Assembly (NCBI GenBank): GCA_025354885.1
Contig: JANXLY010000405.1
Location: 1-38,398 of the forward strand
DNA from: Acidobacteriota bacterium
GTDB lineage: Bacteria; Acidobacteriota; Terriglobia; Bryobacterales; Bryobacteraceae
Length of the DNA stretch: 38,398 bases
Reading direction: 5' to 3'
Position numbers and translations under genes: made by a program. Shown piece by piece: positions 31,610 to 38,398 of this stretch; within the stretch, counting starts at the first letter, position 1, and every line of letters begins with the position of its first letter. Under the pieces are notes generated by a model. The model saw only the letters and a list, made by a program, of their open reading frames with translations. It did not search any database and was not told the origin of the DNA.

Positions 31610-32136
31610 TCTTCAAGCTAAAGCGATCCCCCGGAATCTATCTCGTCGGTTTTATGGGCTGTGGCAAATCCACCGTCGGCGCTAAACTCGCTGACGAAAT
31701 CGGCTGGCGCTTCCTCGACCTCGATCAGTCCATTGAAGACCAGCAGCAAAAGTCCATCGCCAGTATCTTCGAAACTCAGGGCGAGCCCGCCTTTCGCCAA
31801 ATCGAATCCGACGCCCTCAACTCCGTCATCAAAGAAACTTATCGTGGCCGCGCCACGGTCACTTCGCTTGGCGGTGGAGCATTCCCCTGGCCCGGCAATC
31901 GCGAACGCCTCGAAGACGCCGGTGTCACTATCTGGCTGGATGTGCCCTTCGCGCTGATTGAGAAACGCATCGCCAATCAGGACCACCGCCCTCTTGCCCG
32001 CAATCCTCAAAAATTCCGCGAGCTCTTCGACAAACGCCGTTCCTTTTACGCCCTGGCCGATTACACAATTCCCTTCAATACCGACAATGCCCAAGACGCC
32101 GTCCAAGCCATCCTCGCGCTCGGCCTCCTCGACTGA
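31606..32136 (+). CDS. aroK: Shikimate kinase (AroK)
   Basis: Phosphorylates shikimate at the 3-hydroxyl in chorismate synthesis. From the TTG at 31606 the protein has 176 residues, normal for the family. Motifs are Walker A GFMGCGKST (15-23), FLDLDQSIE (Asp38/Asp40, shikimate and Mg binding), QGEPAFRQIE (Arg64) and SLGGGAF (Gly89-91). The lid and adenine loop are in DHRPLA and FDKRRSFYALAD. A frame open upstream to 31450 lies inside the SDR gene and is not needed. The TTG overlaps the SDR stop as TTGA. Confidence 0.93.
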   Translation: MIFKLKRSPGIYLVGFMGCGKSTVGAKLADEIGWRFLDLDQSIEDQQQKSIASIFETQGEPAFRQIESDALNSVIKETYRGRATVTSLGGGAFPWPGNRERLEDAGVTIWLDVPFALIEKRIANQDHRPLARNPQKFRELFDKRRSFYALADYTIPFNTDNAQDAVQAILALGLLD

Positions 32137-33424
32137 GTCTCAGCTCCGTCGAGAAGCCACTGCCATTTTCCGCGCCGCACTCGCAGCGGCAGACCCCTAT
32201 CAAGCCACCCTCGCCCATCTAAAGCCACTTCCAAAATCGACAAAGAATCTCTACGTCATCGGTGCTGGTAAAGCAGCTTCCAGCATGGCCCGCGCCGTCG
32301 AGAAATTCTACGGCAAACAAATCCATTCCGGCATCATCGTCACCAAACAGGGACACGCCCTGCCCCTCAAACACATAAAATGTCTCGAAGCTTCGCACCC
32401 CGTCCCAGACGAAGCCGGCGTCGATGCTGCCCGCCAGATCGCCCAGCTCTGTCTCAACGCGGGCAAAGACGATTTCATCCTCTGTCTGATCTCTGGTGGC
32501 GCATCCGCGCTCCTCCCCTTTCCGGCCCAACCTATCACCCTCGAAGAGAAGCAGCGCACAACCAAACTCCTCCTCGCCTGCGGCGCAACCATCCACGAAC
32601 TCAACTGCGTCCGCAAACATCTCAGCGCTCTCAAAGGTGGTCAGCTCGCTCACCTCTCCTTCCCCGCCAGGCTCGAAACACTTATCCTCTCGGACGTCAT
32701 TGGAGATCCTCTCGACGTCATCGGCTCCGGCCCCACTGTTCCAGATACATCCACCTTCGCCGATGCCTGGCAAATCCTCCACAAACATCGTCTCATTGCG
32801 AAGCTTCCCGCCAGTGTCCGCCACCATCTCGAACAAGGCGTCAACCACGCCATTCCCGAGACTCCCAAGCCTGGGGATCGAATCTTCTCCAAACTAATAA
32901 ACATCCTCATCGGCTCCAACCGCCTCTCCCTCCACGCCGCCCAGTCAAAGGCCAAAGAGCTCGGCTACAAGCCAATCCTCCTCTCTACTTCGCTCGATGG
33001 AGAAGCCAGCGAAGCCGCCAAAACCTTTGCCGCGATTGCTCGAGAAATCCATGCCTCCGGCAACCCTGCCAAAGCTCCTGTCGCCATCCTCGCCGGAGGA
33101 GAAACCACGGTCAATCTGGCTGCGCACCACGGCCTCGGCGGGCGCAATCAGGAAATGGCCCTCGCCGCCGCTATCGGCATCGAAACTTTACCCTCAACCC
33201 TCTTCCTTGCCGCCGGCACCGACGGCACCGATGGCCCTACAGACGCCGCCGGGGCATTCGCAACAGGCACAACCCTCGCCAGGGCAAATAAGATCGACTT
33301 CGACGCCCGCGACTTCCTCACCCGCAACGACTCCTACCATTTCTTCAAGCCCCTCAACGACCTGCTCATCACCGGCCCCACCGGCACCAACGTAATGGAT
33401 CTTTACTTGCTACTCATCCGCTGA
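32087..33424 (+). CDS. Glycerate 2-kinase (MOFRL family)
   Basis: A roughly 445-residue MOFRL-type glycerate kinase, which converts glycerate to 2-phosphoglycerate in serine or glyoxylate-derived carbon use. The N-terminal part has NLYVIGAGKAASSMA and the LCLISGGASALL glycine-rich loop; ELNCVRKHLSALKGGQLA is highly conserved. The MOFRL domain carries AILAGGETTVNL, GLGGRNQEMAL and AAGTDGTDGPTDAAGA. The ATG at 32087 overlaps aroK by 50 bases; no GTG, TTG or ATG lies between it and the conserved domain. It ends the SDR-aroK-kinase operon. Confidence 0.9.
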   Translation: MPKTPSKPSSRSASSTESQLRREATAIFRAALAAADPYQATLAHLKPLPKSTKNLYVIGAGKAASSMARAVEKFYGKQIHSGIIVTKQGHALPLKHIKCLEASHPVPDEAGVDAARQIAQLCLNAGKDDFILCLISGGASALLPFPAQPITLEEKQRTTKLLLACGATIHELNCVRKHLSALKGGQLAHLSFPARLETLILSDVIGDPLDVIGSGPTVPDTSTFADAWQILHKHRLIAKLPASVRHHLEQGVNHAIPETPKPGDRIFSKLINILIGSNRLSLHAAQSKAKELGYKPILLSTSLDGEASEAAKTFAAIAREIHASGNPAKAPVAILAGGETTVNLAAHHGLGGRNQEMALAAAIGIETLPSTLFLAAGTDGTDGPTDAAGAFATGTTLARANKIDFDARDFLTRNDSYHFFKPLNDLLITGPTGTNVMDLYLLLIR

Positions 33425-33522
33425 TCCAACCGCCGCCAGCCCACATCTCACCCTTCCCTCAACCGTCCTCCTTCGCTGAACCGCTTGCAGCGTGGTAACA
33501 CATTTGTTACCTTAATCCAAGA
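33425..33522. other. Intergenic region before the broken toxin-antitoxin locus
   Basis: The stretch of 98 bases after the glycerate kinase contains the palindrome at 33494-33511. I see no gene in it and no terminator. Confidence 0.6.
33494..33511. promoter_or_regulatory. Candidate operator palindrome of the broken toxin-antitoxin locus
   Basis: GGTAACA (33494-33500) and TGTTACC (33505-33511) are perfect inverted repeats around CATT. They end 11 bases before the remnant toxin ATG, the place where a HigA-type antitoxin would bind to repress its own operon. Confidence 0.5.
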
Positions 33523-33742
33523 ATGGTCGAAGGCCGTGGCTACATCGACGGCCACGGTAAAAAAAACACTCCTCCGAGTGGTTTGTCGGGCTCGATTCGG
33601 CATCTGCCGCCAAGGCCGCGATCGCATTGGCGCGAATGCAGAAGGGGAATTTCTCAAAGGTCGAAGGCGTTGGGTCCGGCGTCTTCGGCAGCAACAGGAT
33701 ATTGCGGCGGCGAAGGAATTCTGGAAAGACTACAAGCGGTGA
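33523..33742 (+). pseudogene. RelE/ParE-type (Gp49 family) toxin remnant, frameshifted and deleted
   Basis: Three frames together reconstruct one addiction-module killer protein. The N-terminus MVEGRGYIDGHGKK is read from 33523. After a run of eight A (33559-33566) the homology continues in another frame as EWFVGLDSASAAKAAIALAR followed by MQKGNFSKVEGVGSGVF. The usual next 30 or so residues are absent and the end, QQQDIAAAKEFWKDYKR, appears in the third frame, stopping at 33742. This is a decayed toxin with a homopolymer indel and an internal deletion, not three genes. The intact HigA-like antitoxin follows about 500 bases downstream instead of within a few bases. Confidence 0.8.
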
Positions 33743-33839
33743 ATCAACATGGCGGCCCCCCTGGGCCGGCACAGAGGGGGATGAAAAAAGGGTTGAAATG
33801 TGAGCAAGCTAGAGAAGCCGCTTAGCCAAGAAGGCCGTT

Positions 33840-33907
33840 GTCATTCTGCCGCCCGAAGAGTGCGGGCGTGAATCTGGCCAGGATGTGTTTCAGAACAGAG
33901 GAATGAC
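33840..33907. repeat. REP/MITE-like element with 7-bp inverted ends
   Basis: GTCATTC (33840-33846) and GAATGAC (33901-33907) bracket 54 bases that include the stem CGCCCG/CGGGCG near 33850-33868. The GTCATTCTG beginning resembles intergenic palindromic repeats common in Acidobacteriota. It lies in the insertion that separates the broken toxin from its antitoxin. Confidence 0.4.
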
Positions 33908-33921
33908 GCTCCTGCCGCAAG

Positions 33922-34206
33922 GTGGGAAGCCCGAGAAGGAAAGTTGGTTTTTTTCGAAGCATCCGCGCTGGCGGCAGGAGGCGAGATTACTTTGATCTTC
34001 TCAACCCGGACCGGGCAGCACGGAGACTGACTTCGCGGCTACAGAAGATCGGCTTCGAAGTCACATTGACTAGAATCCGTCCGGCGCTTCCTGTCGCCGA
34101 AGCGCCTTGGAGCAGCGGCCCTGAAGAGCCCATACAACGCAAACGGGGAAGGCCGAAAATATACCTGCGGTCGGAAGACCTAAAGTCAATGGCCTCAGGC
34201 GTTTAA
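33922..34206 (+). CDS. Small unrecognised protein, possible transposase C-terminal fragment
   Basis: A 94-residue reading frame starting at GTG 33922. The middle, YFDLLNPDRAARRLTSRLQK followed by IGFEVTLTRI, has the look of the C-terminal tail of some IS transposases, and KRGRPKIYL is a short AT-hook-like basic run; I cannot name an IS family. There is no full transposase and no clear ribosome binding site, so it may be an insertion remnant. It lies between the broken toxin and the antitoxin and thus probably belongs to the material that split the locus. Confidence 0.35.
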   Translation: MGSPRRKVGFFRSIRAGGRRRDYFDLLNPDRAARRLTSRLQKIGFEVTLTRIRPALPVAEAPWSSGPEEPIQRKRGRPKIYLRSEDLKSMASGV

Positions 34207-34246
34207 GTATTTTTGTTTTTCGAAGGAATGAAGAGGAGACTCAGTA

Positions 34247-34564
34247 ATGCCACTTACCCACGACTTCAAGGAAACCATCCGTGCGCACGCCCAGCGCGAC
34301 CCGGATTTCCGGCAAGCCCTTTTGTGCGAAGCCGTAGAGTGCGTCCTGAACGGAGACCTTGAAACCGGCAAGTCCGTCCTGCGAGACTACGTCAACGCGA
34401 CGCTAGGGTTTCAGGACCTGGAAAAGCGTACACAGATTCCAGCCAAGAGTCTGATGCGCATGCTCGGGCCTAAAGGGAGCCCGTCCGCAGCCAATCTTTC
34501 CAGCATCCTCACCGCCCTACAGAAGACTGAAGGCGTGTACTTTGAACTTTCTCTGCGACGCTAG
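34247..34564 (+). CDS. HigA-like addiction-module antidote protein (antitoxin)
   Basis: A 105-residue antitoxin of the type paired with RelE/ParE (Gp49) toxins. Sequence features are the N-terminal LTHDFKETIRAHAQRDPDFR, the linker GDLETGKSVLRDYVNATLG and a Cro/C1-type helix-turn-helix at about 58-90 (LEKRTQIPAKSLMRMLGPKG). An AGAGGAG box lies about ten bases upstream of the ATG, and the frame is intact. Its cognate toxin is the remnant at 33523-33742, so this is an orphan antitoxin; it could still act as a repressor at the palindrome at 33494-33511. Its stop TAG shares the G that starts the GTGA at the edge of the following RNA-like element. Confidence 0.85.
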   Translation: MPLTHDFKETIRAHAQRDPDFRQALLCEAVECVLNGDLETGKSVLRDYVNATLGFQDLEKRTQIPAKSLMRMLGPKGSPSAANLSSILTALQKTEGVYFELSLRR

Positions 34565-34840
34565 TGAAAAACTGCCTTTAGTACCACGCGCCGGGTCTAA
34601 TCCCCCCGCCTGTCAGGCGGGCTGCTTTCAGCCACAGTGCTCCGGAGGGATCTGAGGCTGCGGATCGGCGAAATAAGTCTGGGACGTTTTTCAAGTCCGT
34701 GGTCGCAGGGTGCGAACTCGGCATTGGAACGCGTTGCGACTGCCAACGTCCGGACGAGCCACTTTGCGGCTTTAGCCGCGCCCTGCGACTTTCAGTCGCC
34801 GGCCAACCCCACCGTCTTCAGGCGGTGGTTGTTTAGTTCT
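34564..34840 (+). ncRNA. HEARO / IscB omega-RNA-like element without ORF
   Basis: A noncoding, stem-rich stretch. Perfect stems are CCCGCC/GGCGGG (34605-34621), GGCTG/CAGCC (34620-34633), GCGGC-TTTA-GCCGC (34766-34779), GCGAC-TTTCA-GTCGC (34785-34799), CCACCG/CGGTGG (34809-34828), and a long-range CGCAGGG/CCCTGCG (34704-34710 with 34781-34787). The GTCTAAT...CAGCCACAGTGCTCCGGAG core and the TTTAG tail resemble, from memory, HEARO RNAs (the omega-RNA of IscB, in IS200/IS605-type elements). It begins at GTGA (34564-34567), a known HEARO insertion site. No IscB or HNH nuclease is encoded, so it would be an orphan. Family identity needs a covariance-model search. Confidence 0.5.
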
Positions 34841-35276
34841 TGGTTAAATGCGGCATTGAAAGAATGATCGCTATGGCCGCAATTAGTTGGTCAGTTCTTA
34901 AAGCATTTCAGACTCATTGCTCTGGACCCGGATACGTTGTTTCAATCTTCTACCCAAGCGCTTCGCTGCGACACACTTGGCTTCGCTAATGCCAGGCCGC
35001 CCCAAAGCAGAAATATCAAAAGTAAGCGAAACTAGCTGACTAGGTGGGCCAAATGCGAGTATCGAAGTGGGCCACGCAGGGCTAGCGAACACAGATGTAA
35101 GCCAGCGGAGAAATACTGCGCCATTGGATGTCCCTGCAGTCTGCATCTGGCTAGGCGTATACTCCCACGGCTATGAAAGGTGATGATCCATTACGGCATA
35201 GCCTACGAACGTCGTCTTTTGTACCGATAGATGGTCACTGAAACACCAATTAGAAAGTCACGTGTGAGCAGACAAC
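34841..35276. other. Region without recognisable genes
   Basis: Several short frames occur on both strands but none has a ribosome binding site, plausible homology or supporting context. It is AT-richer and unlike the coding style upstream, consistent with foreign or decayed sequence in front of the nuclease genes. Confidence 0.5.
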
Positions 35277-36533
35277 ATGAAATTCATCCACGCCGCCGAT
35301 ATTCATTTAGATAGTCCCCTTGTAGGCCTTACTGCCTATCCCGATGCACCCGCCGATGCGTTTCGCATGGCGACCCGCTCCGCATTAGAAAATCTTGTTA
35401 GCGAAGCTATCACGGAAAAAGTAGACTTCGTCATTATTGCCGGGGACCTGTATGACGGCAACTGGAAAGACTTCAATACAGGAATATTCTTCGCCCGGCA
35501 GATGGGCCGCTTAAGGGCAGCGCAAATAGAAGTGTTCTTGGTTCTGGGCAATCATGATGCTGAGAGTGAGATGACGAAGAAACTGGTGCTCCCGGACAAC
35601 GTCCATAAATTCCCATCGAACAAAGCAGAGACGTTCAAAATCCCAGCACTTCGTGTCGCACTGCATGGTCGAAGTTTCAAAGAAGCCGCGACCGAGGAAA
35701 ATCTCGCCAGCACCTATCCTGAGCCTATAATCGGCTGGTTGAATATCGGAGTGCTCCATACTGCACTTGAAGGCAACGCCGCCCATGCAAACTATTCACC
35801 TTGTTCTGTCGCCGAACTGCACGGTAAGGGATACCAGTATTGGGCTCTCGGGCATGTACACGAGTATCAGGTTTGGAGAGGACAATCTGTCATTGCCTTT
35901 CCGGGGAATCTTCAAGGACGACACATTCGCGAAGTAGGACCGAGAGGCGCATTGCTCGTCAGTGCGGTTGATACCGAGATTCAATCGGTCGAACGGCTTC
36001 ACGTTGACGTGCTGCGTTGGCACGTACTTCGCGTCGACGTTTCTACGGTTCATACCCTGGTCGATGTCGTCCGGTTCATTGGGCGTCACTTAGAGACATT
36101 GGTATCGGACAGCGAACCGGACAGACCACTGGCGGTTCGAATAATTCTCACTGGAGCGACACATGCCCATGGTCAACTTTTTGGACTGGAATCCCAACTG
36201 CGAGTTGAGGTATTGTCGCAAGCTGCAACCTTGGGAACTGATCGAGTCTGGGTGGAGAAAATCCAGCTAGAAACAGAGCCTCTAAATTCGCCGAGCCAAA
36301 TCTCCGCACGATCTGACGCTCTCGCTGACCTCCAATCATTCTTGTTGGAAGCCGAATCTGACCCGTTGTTCGTCCAAAGCCTACAAGAGGATTTCATGGC
36401 CTTGGCTGCAAGGGTCCCATTCGAATTGATCAGTGCAGTCCCGCAGCTTGAAGCCATTCGATCAGGACAACTTCGCGAGATAATCCGAGCTACCGTTCCG
36501 TCCTTGGTGGCGCACGTGGCGAAAGTAGATTGA
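35277..36533 (+). CDS. DNA repair exonuclease, SbcD/Mre11-like (YhaO type)
   Basis: A 418-residue metallophosphoesterase-type nuclease. The phosphoesterase motifs occur in order: Asp8 and His10 in HAADIHLDSP, GDLYDG, GNHDAE, VLHTAL and ALGHVHEYQ, forming a two-metal centre. A C-terminal half without recognisable catalytic motifs probably binds the partner ATPase. Similarity to Bacillus YhaO is suggested by the gene order with a YhaN-like ATPase three bases downstream. The ATG has no strong Shine-Dalgarno. Codon use is less C-biased than in the genes to the left. It may act in double-strand-break repair or in phage defence; only the nuclease family is secure. Confidence 0.88.
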   Translation: MKFIHAADIHLDSPLVGLTAYPDAPADAFRMATRSALENLVSEAITEKVDFVIIAGDLYDGNWKDFNTGIFFARQMGRLRAAQIEVFLVLGNHDAESEMTKKLVLPDNVHKFPSNKAETFKIPALRVALHGRSFKEAATEENLASTYPEPIIGWLNIGVLHTALEGNAAHANYSPCSVAELHGKGYQYWALGHVHEYQVWRGQSVIAFPGNLQGRHIREVGPRGALLVSAVDTEIQSVERLHVDVLRWHVLRVDVSTVHTLVDVVRFIGRHLETLVSDSEPDRPLAVRIILTGATHAHGQLFGLESQLRVEVLSQAATLGTDRVWVEKIQLETEPLNSPSQISARSDALADLQSFLLEAESDPLFVQSLQEDFMALAARVPFELISAVPQLEAIRSGQLREIIRATVPSLVAHVAKVD

Positions 36534-36536
36534 ACT

Positions 36537-38398
36537 ATGCGATTCGCTCGTTTTGAACTAATTCGCTACGGCAAATTCACGGACCGCTCCCTTGAGTTCC
36601 CAAAGACAGCGCATGACTTCCATCTGATTGTCGGCCCAAATGAGGCCGGCAAATCCACCGTTCGTGCAGCCCTCGTTGATCTTCTGTATTCCATTCCAAA
36701 GAAAACACCCCACGCCTTTCTACACGCGATGCCCGATTTGCGTCTGGGCGCGACGATTGAACATGAGGGTAGTGTTCTGGAGTTTGCTCGCATTAAGGCC
36801 AATAAGCAAACGATTCAAGATCGATCAGGCAAACCACTGCCCGATGGAGCCCTGAGCCCTTACCTTGGCGCAAATGATAGGGACTTTTTTACGCAGATGT
36901 TTAGCCTCGACCACGAGCGGCTCGTCGAAGGCGGGCTTAGTATTCTTTCGGCCTCCAACGATCTGGGTCAAATTCTCTTCCAGTCGGCCGCTGGGGTGAG
37001 TAAGCTTGGAGAAATTCGAAAAGCGTTGGCAGAAGAAGCTGACAGACTGTGGAGCAAACGCAAGTCGAATGATCGACTCTATTACATTGCAGCCGAAAAA
37101 CTTCAGCAAGCTACATCTGCCCTAAAGGAAGCCACGATGAAGGCCAGGGATTGGGCTGCAACCCAAACTTCCGTGAACGATTCAGAAGAAGCTCTGGGCA
37201 AGGCGAAAGACCAATACACAGGGACAAGAACAAGGCGAAATGTCCTAGAGCGTGTTCGCCGGCTTGCTCCACATCTGAATTCCCTTGATGAGTGCAATAC
37301 CGCTATTGCTAAGTTCGATTCGGATGTTGAAATGCCTGACACTGCTGCAAAAGACTTCCTCGAAGCGCAAAAGGAAACCGGCTCAGCGCAAGTTGACATT
37401 GATCACCAGAGCAGCCTGATTATTGATATGCGGAATACTTTGGATCGCGAAGTTGTAGACGAGAAAGTCCTCCAGTTCCGTTTAGAGATCGAACGCCTGA
37501 ATGAGAAGAGGATCCAATATCAGAAGCACGAAGAAGATCTTGGCAAGCGGCAGGCTGAGATCGACGCCCACCTGCAAGTCGCCTTCAAATTGGCAGCCCA
37601 GCTAGATTGGGAATCGCAGCCAGAAGAAACGCTCAGGGGTCGCATTCCTTCGCTACCCGCTCGAAGTGTTCTCAGCGGGCTAATACACTCAACTGATGCA
37701 CTTCAACAGAATGTTGAATCAGCAACACAGGCGGAGAGGCGTAAGCAATCGGAGATCGCAGATGCCAAGCTTAGACTTGAAAAACTGTCTGTCTCTGATG
37801 TACCCGCCAGCCTCCAATCTGCACTGAGCCGAGCACAGAAATTGGGCGATATCAGTTTACAAGCCCAAAAGCGTGAACAACTCGTTCGGAGCCGTACGCT
37901 GTCTTTCAATAGGGCTGTTGAAGCACTAGGGAAAGAAAGGCGAACCGTCCAAGTCTTGCGCTCAATGTCCATTCCCGCTCCTGAAATCATAGATAGATTT
38001 GTTCAGGATCAACTCGGAGATGATGCAGTGTCCGCCACTCAATTTGCGCAGAGCCAGTTGTTCGGAACGCGTCTGCGGGAAGCCAGGCTAGAGGCGACTC
38101 AATATCAAAAGTTACACCAACCGGTCACGCGAGACGAAGTACTTGGCGCACGCAAGTCGAGGCAGGACGCTTGGGAAACTATTAAAAGCAATCCTGCGGA
38201 TCTGCCCAATCGAGCTGCCTTTTATCAGCAATTGGTCAAATCCGCCGACGACCTGGCCGACCGCAGTCAGGAGAGCGCTCAAGAGGCGAGCGAGTTGCTT
38301 TCGAAGCTTGGGCAAGTCGAGCGATCGGAGTCTGACTTGAAATCGGCGGACCTAGCAAAAGCGAACTTGGACAAACGAATAAAGAGCCGCTTGGATCG
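36537..38398 (+). CDS. AAA-type ATPase, SbcC/Rad50-like (YhaN type), partial
   Basis: The first 620 residues of a long ATPase that continues beyond the window. The N-terminal FELIRYGKFTDRSLEFP and Walker A GPNEAGKST (33-41) are typical of YhaN/SbcC proteins, followed by FFTQMFSLDHERLVEGG, also typical. From about residue 170 the protein is a charged, heptad-like coiled coil (LRLEKLSVSD, QKREQLVRSR), as in Rad50 arms; the Walker B half would be beyond the window. It lies three bases after the SbcD-like gene and would form its complex. No frameshift is seen. Codon use matches the preceding gene and differs from the nuo region. Confidence 0.85.
   Translation, partial: MRFARFELIRYGKFTDRSLEFPKTAHDFHLIVGPNEAGKSTVRAALVDLLYSIPKKTPHAFLHAMPDLRLGATIEHEGSVLEFARIKANKQTIQDRSGKPLPDGALSPYLGANDRDFFTQMFSLDHERLVEGGLSILSASNDLGQILFQSAAGVSKLGEIRKALAEEADRLWSKRKSNDRLYYIAAEKLQQATSALKEATMKARDWAATQTSVNDSEEALGKAKDQYTGTRTRRNVLERVRRLAPHLNSLDECNTAIAKFDSDVEMPDTAAKDFLEAQKETGSAQVDIDHQSSLIIDMRNTLDREVVDEKVLQFRLEIERLNEKRIQYQKHEEDLGKRQAEIDAHLQVAFKLAAQLDWESQPEETLRGRIPSLPARSVLSGLIHSTDALQQNVESATQAERRKQSEIADAKLRLEKLSVSDVPASLQSALSRAQKLGDISLQAQKREQLVRSRTLSFNRAVEALGKERRTVQVLRSMSIPAPEIIDRFVQDQLGDDAVSATQFAQSQLFGTRLREARLEATQYQKLHQPVTRDEVLGARKSRQDAWETIKSNPADLPNRAAFYQQLVKSADDLADRSQESAQEASELLSKLGQVERSESDLKSADLAKANLDKRIKSRLD

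Noticed and set aside
33485-33742. Continuous 85-residue plus frame reading as a gene
   Set aside because: Only its last 18 residues match a toxin; the rest is out of frame with the homologous toxin sequence, so it is part of the pseudogene.
34637-34867. 76-residue frame across the HEARO-like element
   Set aside because: It runs through six RNA stems and lacks a start signal or homology.
34898-35146. 82-residue minus-strand frame before the SbcD-like gene
   Set aside because: No family recognised, no ribosome site; a plus-strand frame in the same place ends YSHGYER, faintly like an integrase tail, but too short to support.
1-38398. CRISPR array, tRNA, rRNA or complete insertion sequence
   Set aside because: No regularly spaced repeat array, no cloverleaf or rRNA signature, and no complete transposase was found on either strand by reading.

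Overview
The window reads as a chromosomal segment of an Acidobacteriota bacterium, probably of the Solibacter/Bryobacter type. This is inferred from the gene set and from the strong C-ending codon bias (ctc, gcc, ttc) of the housekeeping genes; no rRNA or tRNA is present to fix the taxonomy. Genes are dense, often overlap by 1-4 bases, and use TTG or GTG starts where the overlap requires it.

Layout. 1-234: GC-rich, hairpin-rich noncoding stretch cut by the window edge. 235-3611 (minus): sugar-isomerase-like TIM barrel, murQ, murA and a rhodanese, i.e. peptidoglycan precursor synthesis and muramic acid recycling. 3664-3696: terminator of the A-type Fe-S carrier gene at 3777-4100 (minus). 4244-6029 (plus): ECF sigma factor, probable membrane anti-sigma protein and a CpxP/Spy-like protein. 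6207-12112 (plus): an unknown small protein followed by an AddB/AddA-type helicase-nuclease pair, in which both subunits carry a four-cysteine Fe-S signature. 12141-12179: 18-bp perfect hairpin. 12299-13745 (minus): a three-gene toxin-antitoxin-chaperone (TAC) cassette of MqsR-like toxin, MqsA-like zinc/HTH antitoxin with an aromatic C-terminal extension, and SecB-like chaperone. 13781-14874 (minus): secreted polysaccharide deacetylase and a ThiS-like protein. 14907-27926 (plus): strong sigma70-type promoter and the complex I operon nuoA-C-D-E-F-G-H-J-K-L-M-N, lacking nuoB and nuoI. It is followed by a GNAT acetyltransferase and a DUF1080 protein, and ends at a bidirectional terminator (29147-29173). 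29199-30809 (minus): a small FlgEFG-C-terminal-like protein, a HAD hydrolase and a Lon-N-domain protein. 30830-33424 (plus): SDR dehydrogenase, shikimate kinase and glycerate 2-kinase.

From about 33490 to the right end the character changes: codon use becomes less biased and mobile-element debris appears. A RelE/ParE-type toxin gene is broken by frameshift and deletion (33523-33742). An insertion with a small REP/MITE-like palindromic element separates it from its intact HigA-like antitoxin (34247-34564). Directly abutting the antitoxin stop codon is a hairpin-rich noncoding element that looks like an orphan HEARO / IscB omega-RNA (about 34564-34840). A YhaO/YhaN (SbcD/SbcC-like) nuclease-ATPase pair follows, the second gene running off the window.

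The most interesting systems are the TAC cassette with its presumptive chaperone-addiction tail, the orphan HEARO/omega-RNA-like element next to a damaged toxin-antitoxin locus, and the complex I operon missing two essential Fe-S subunits.
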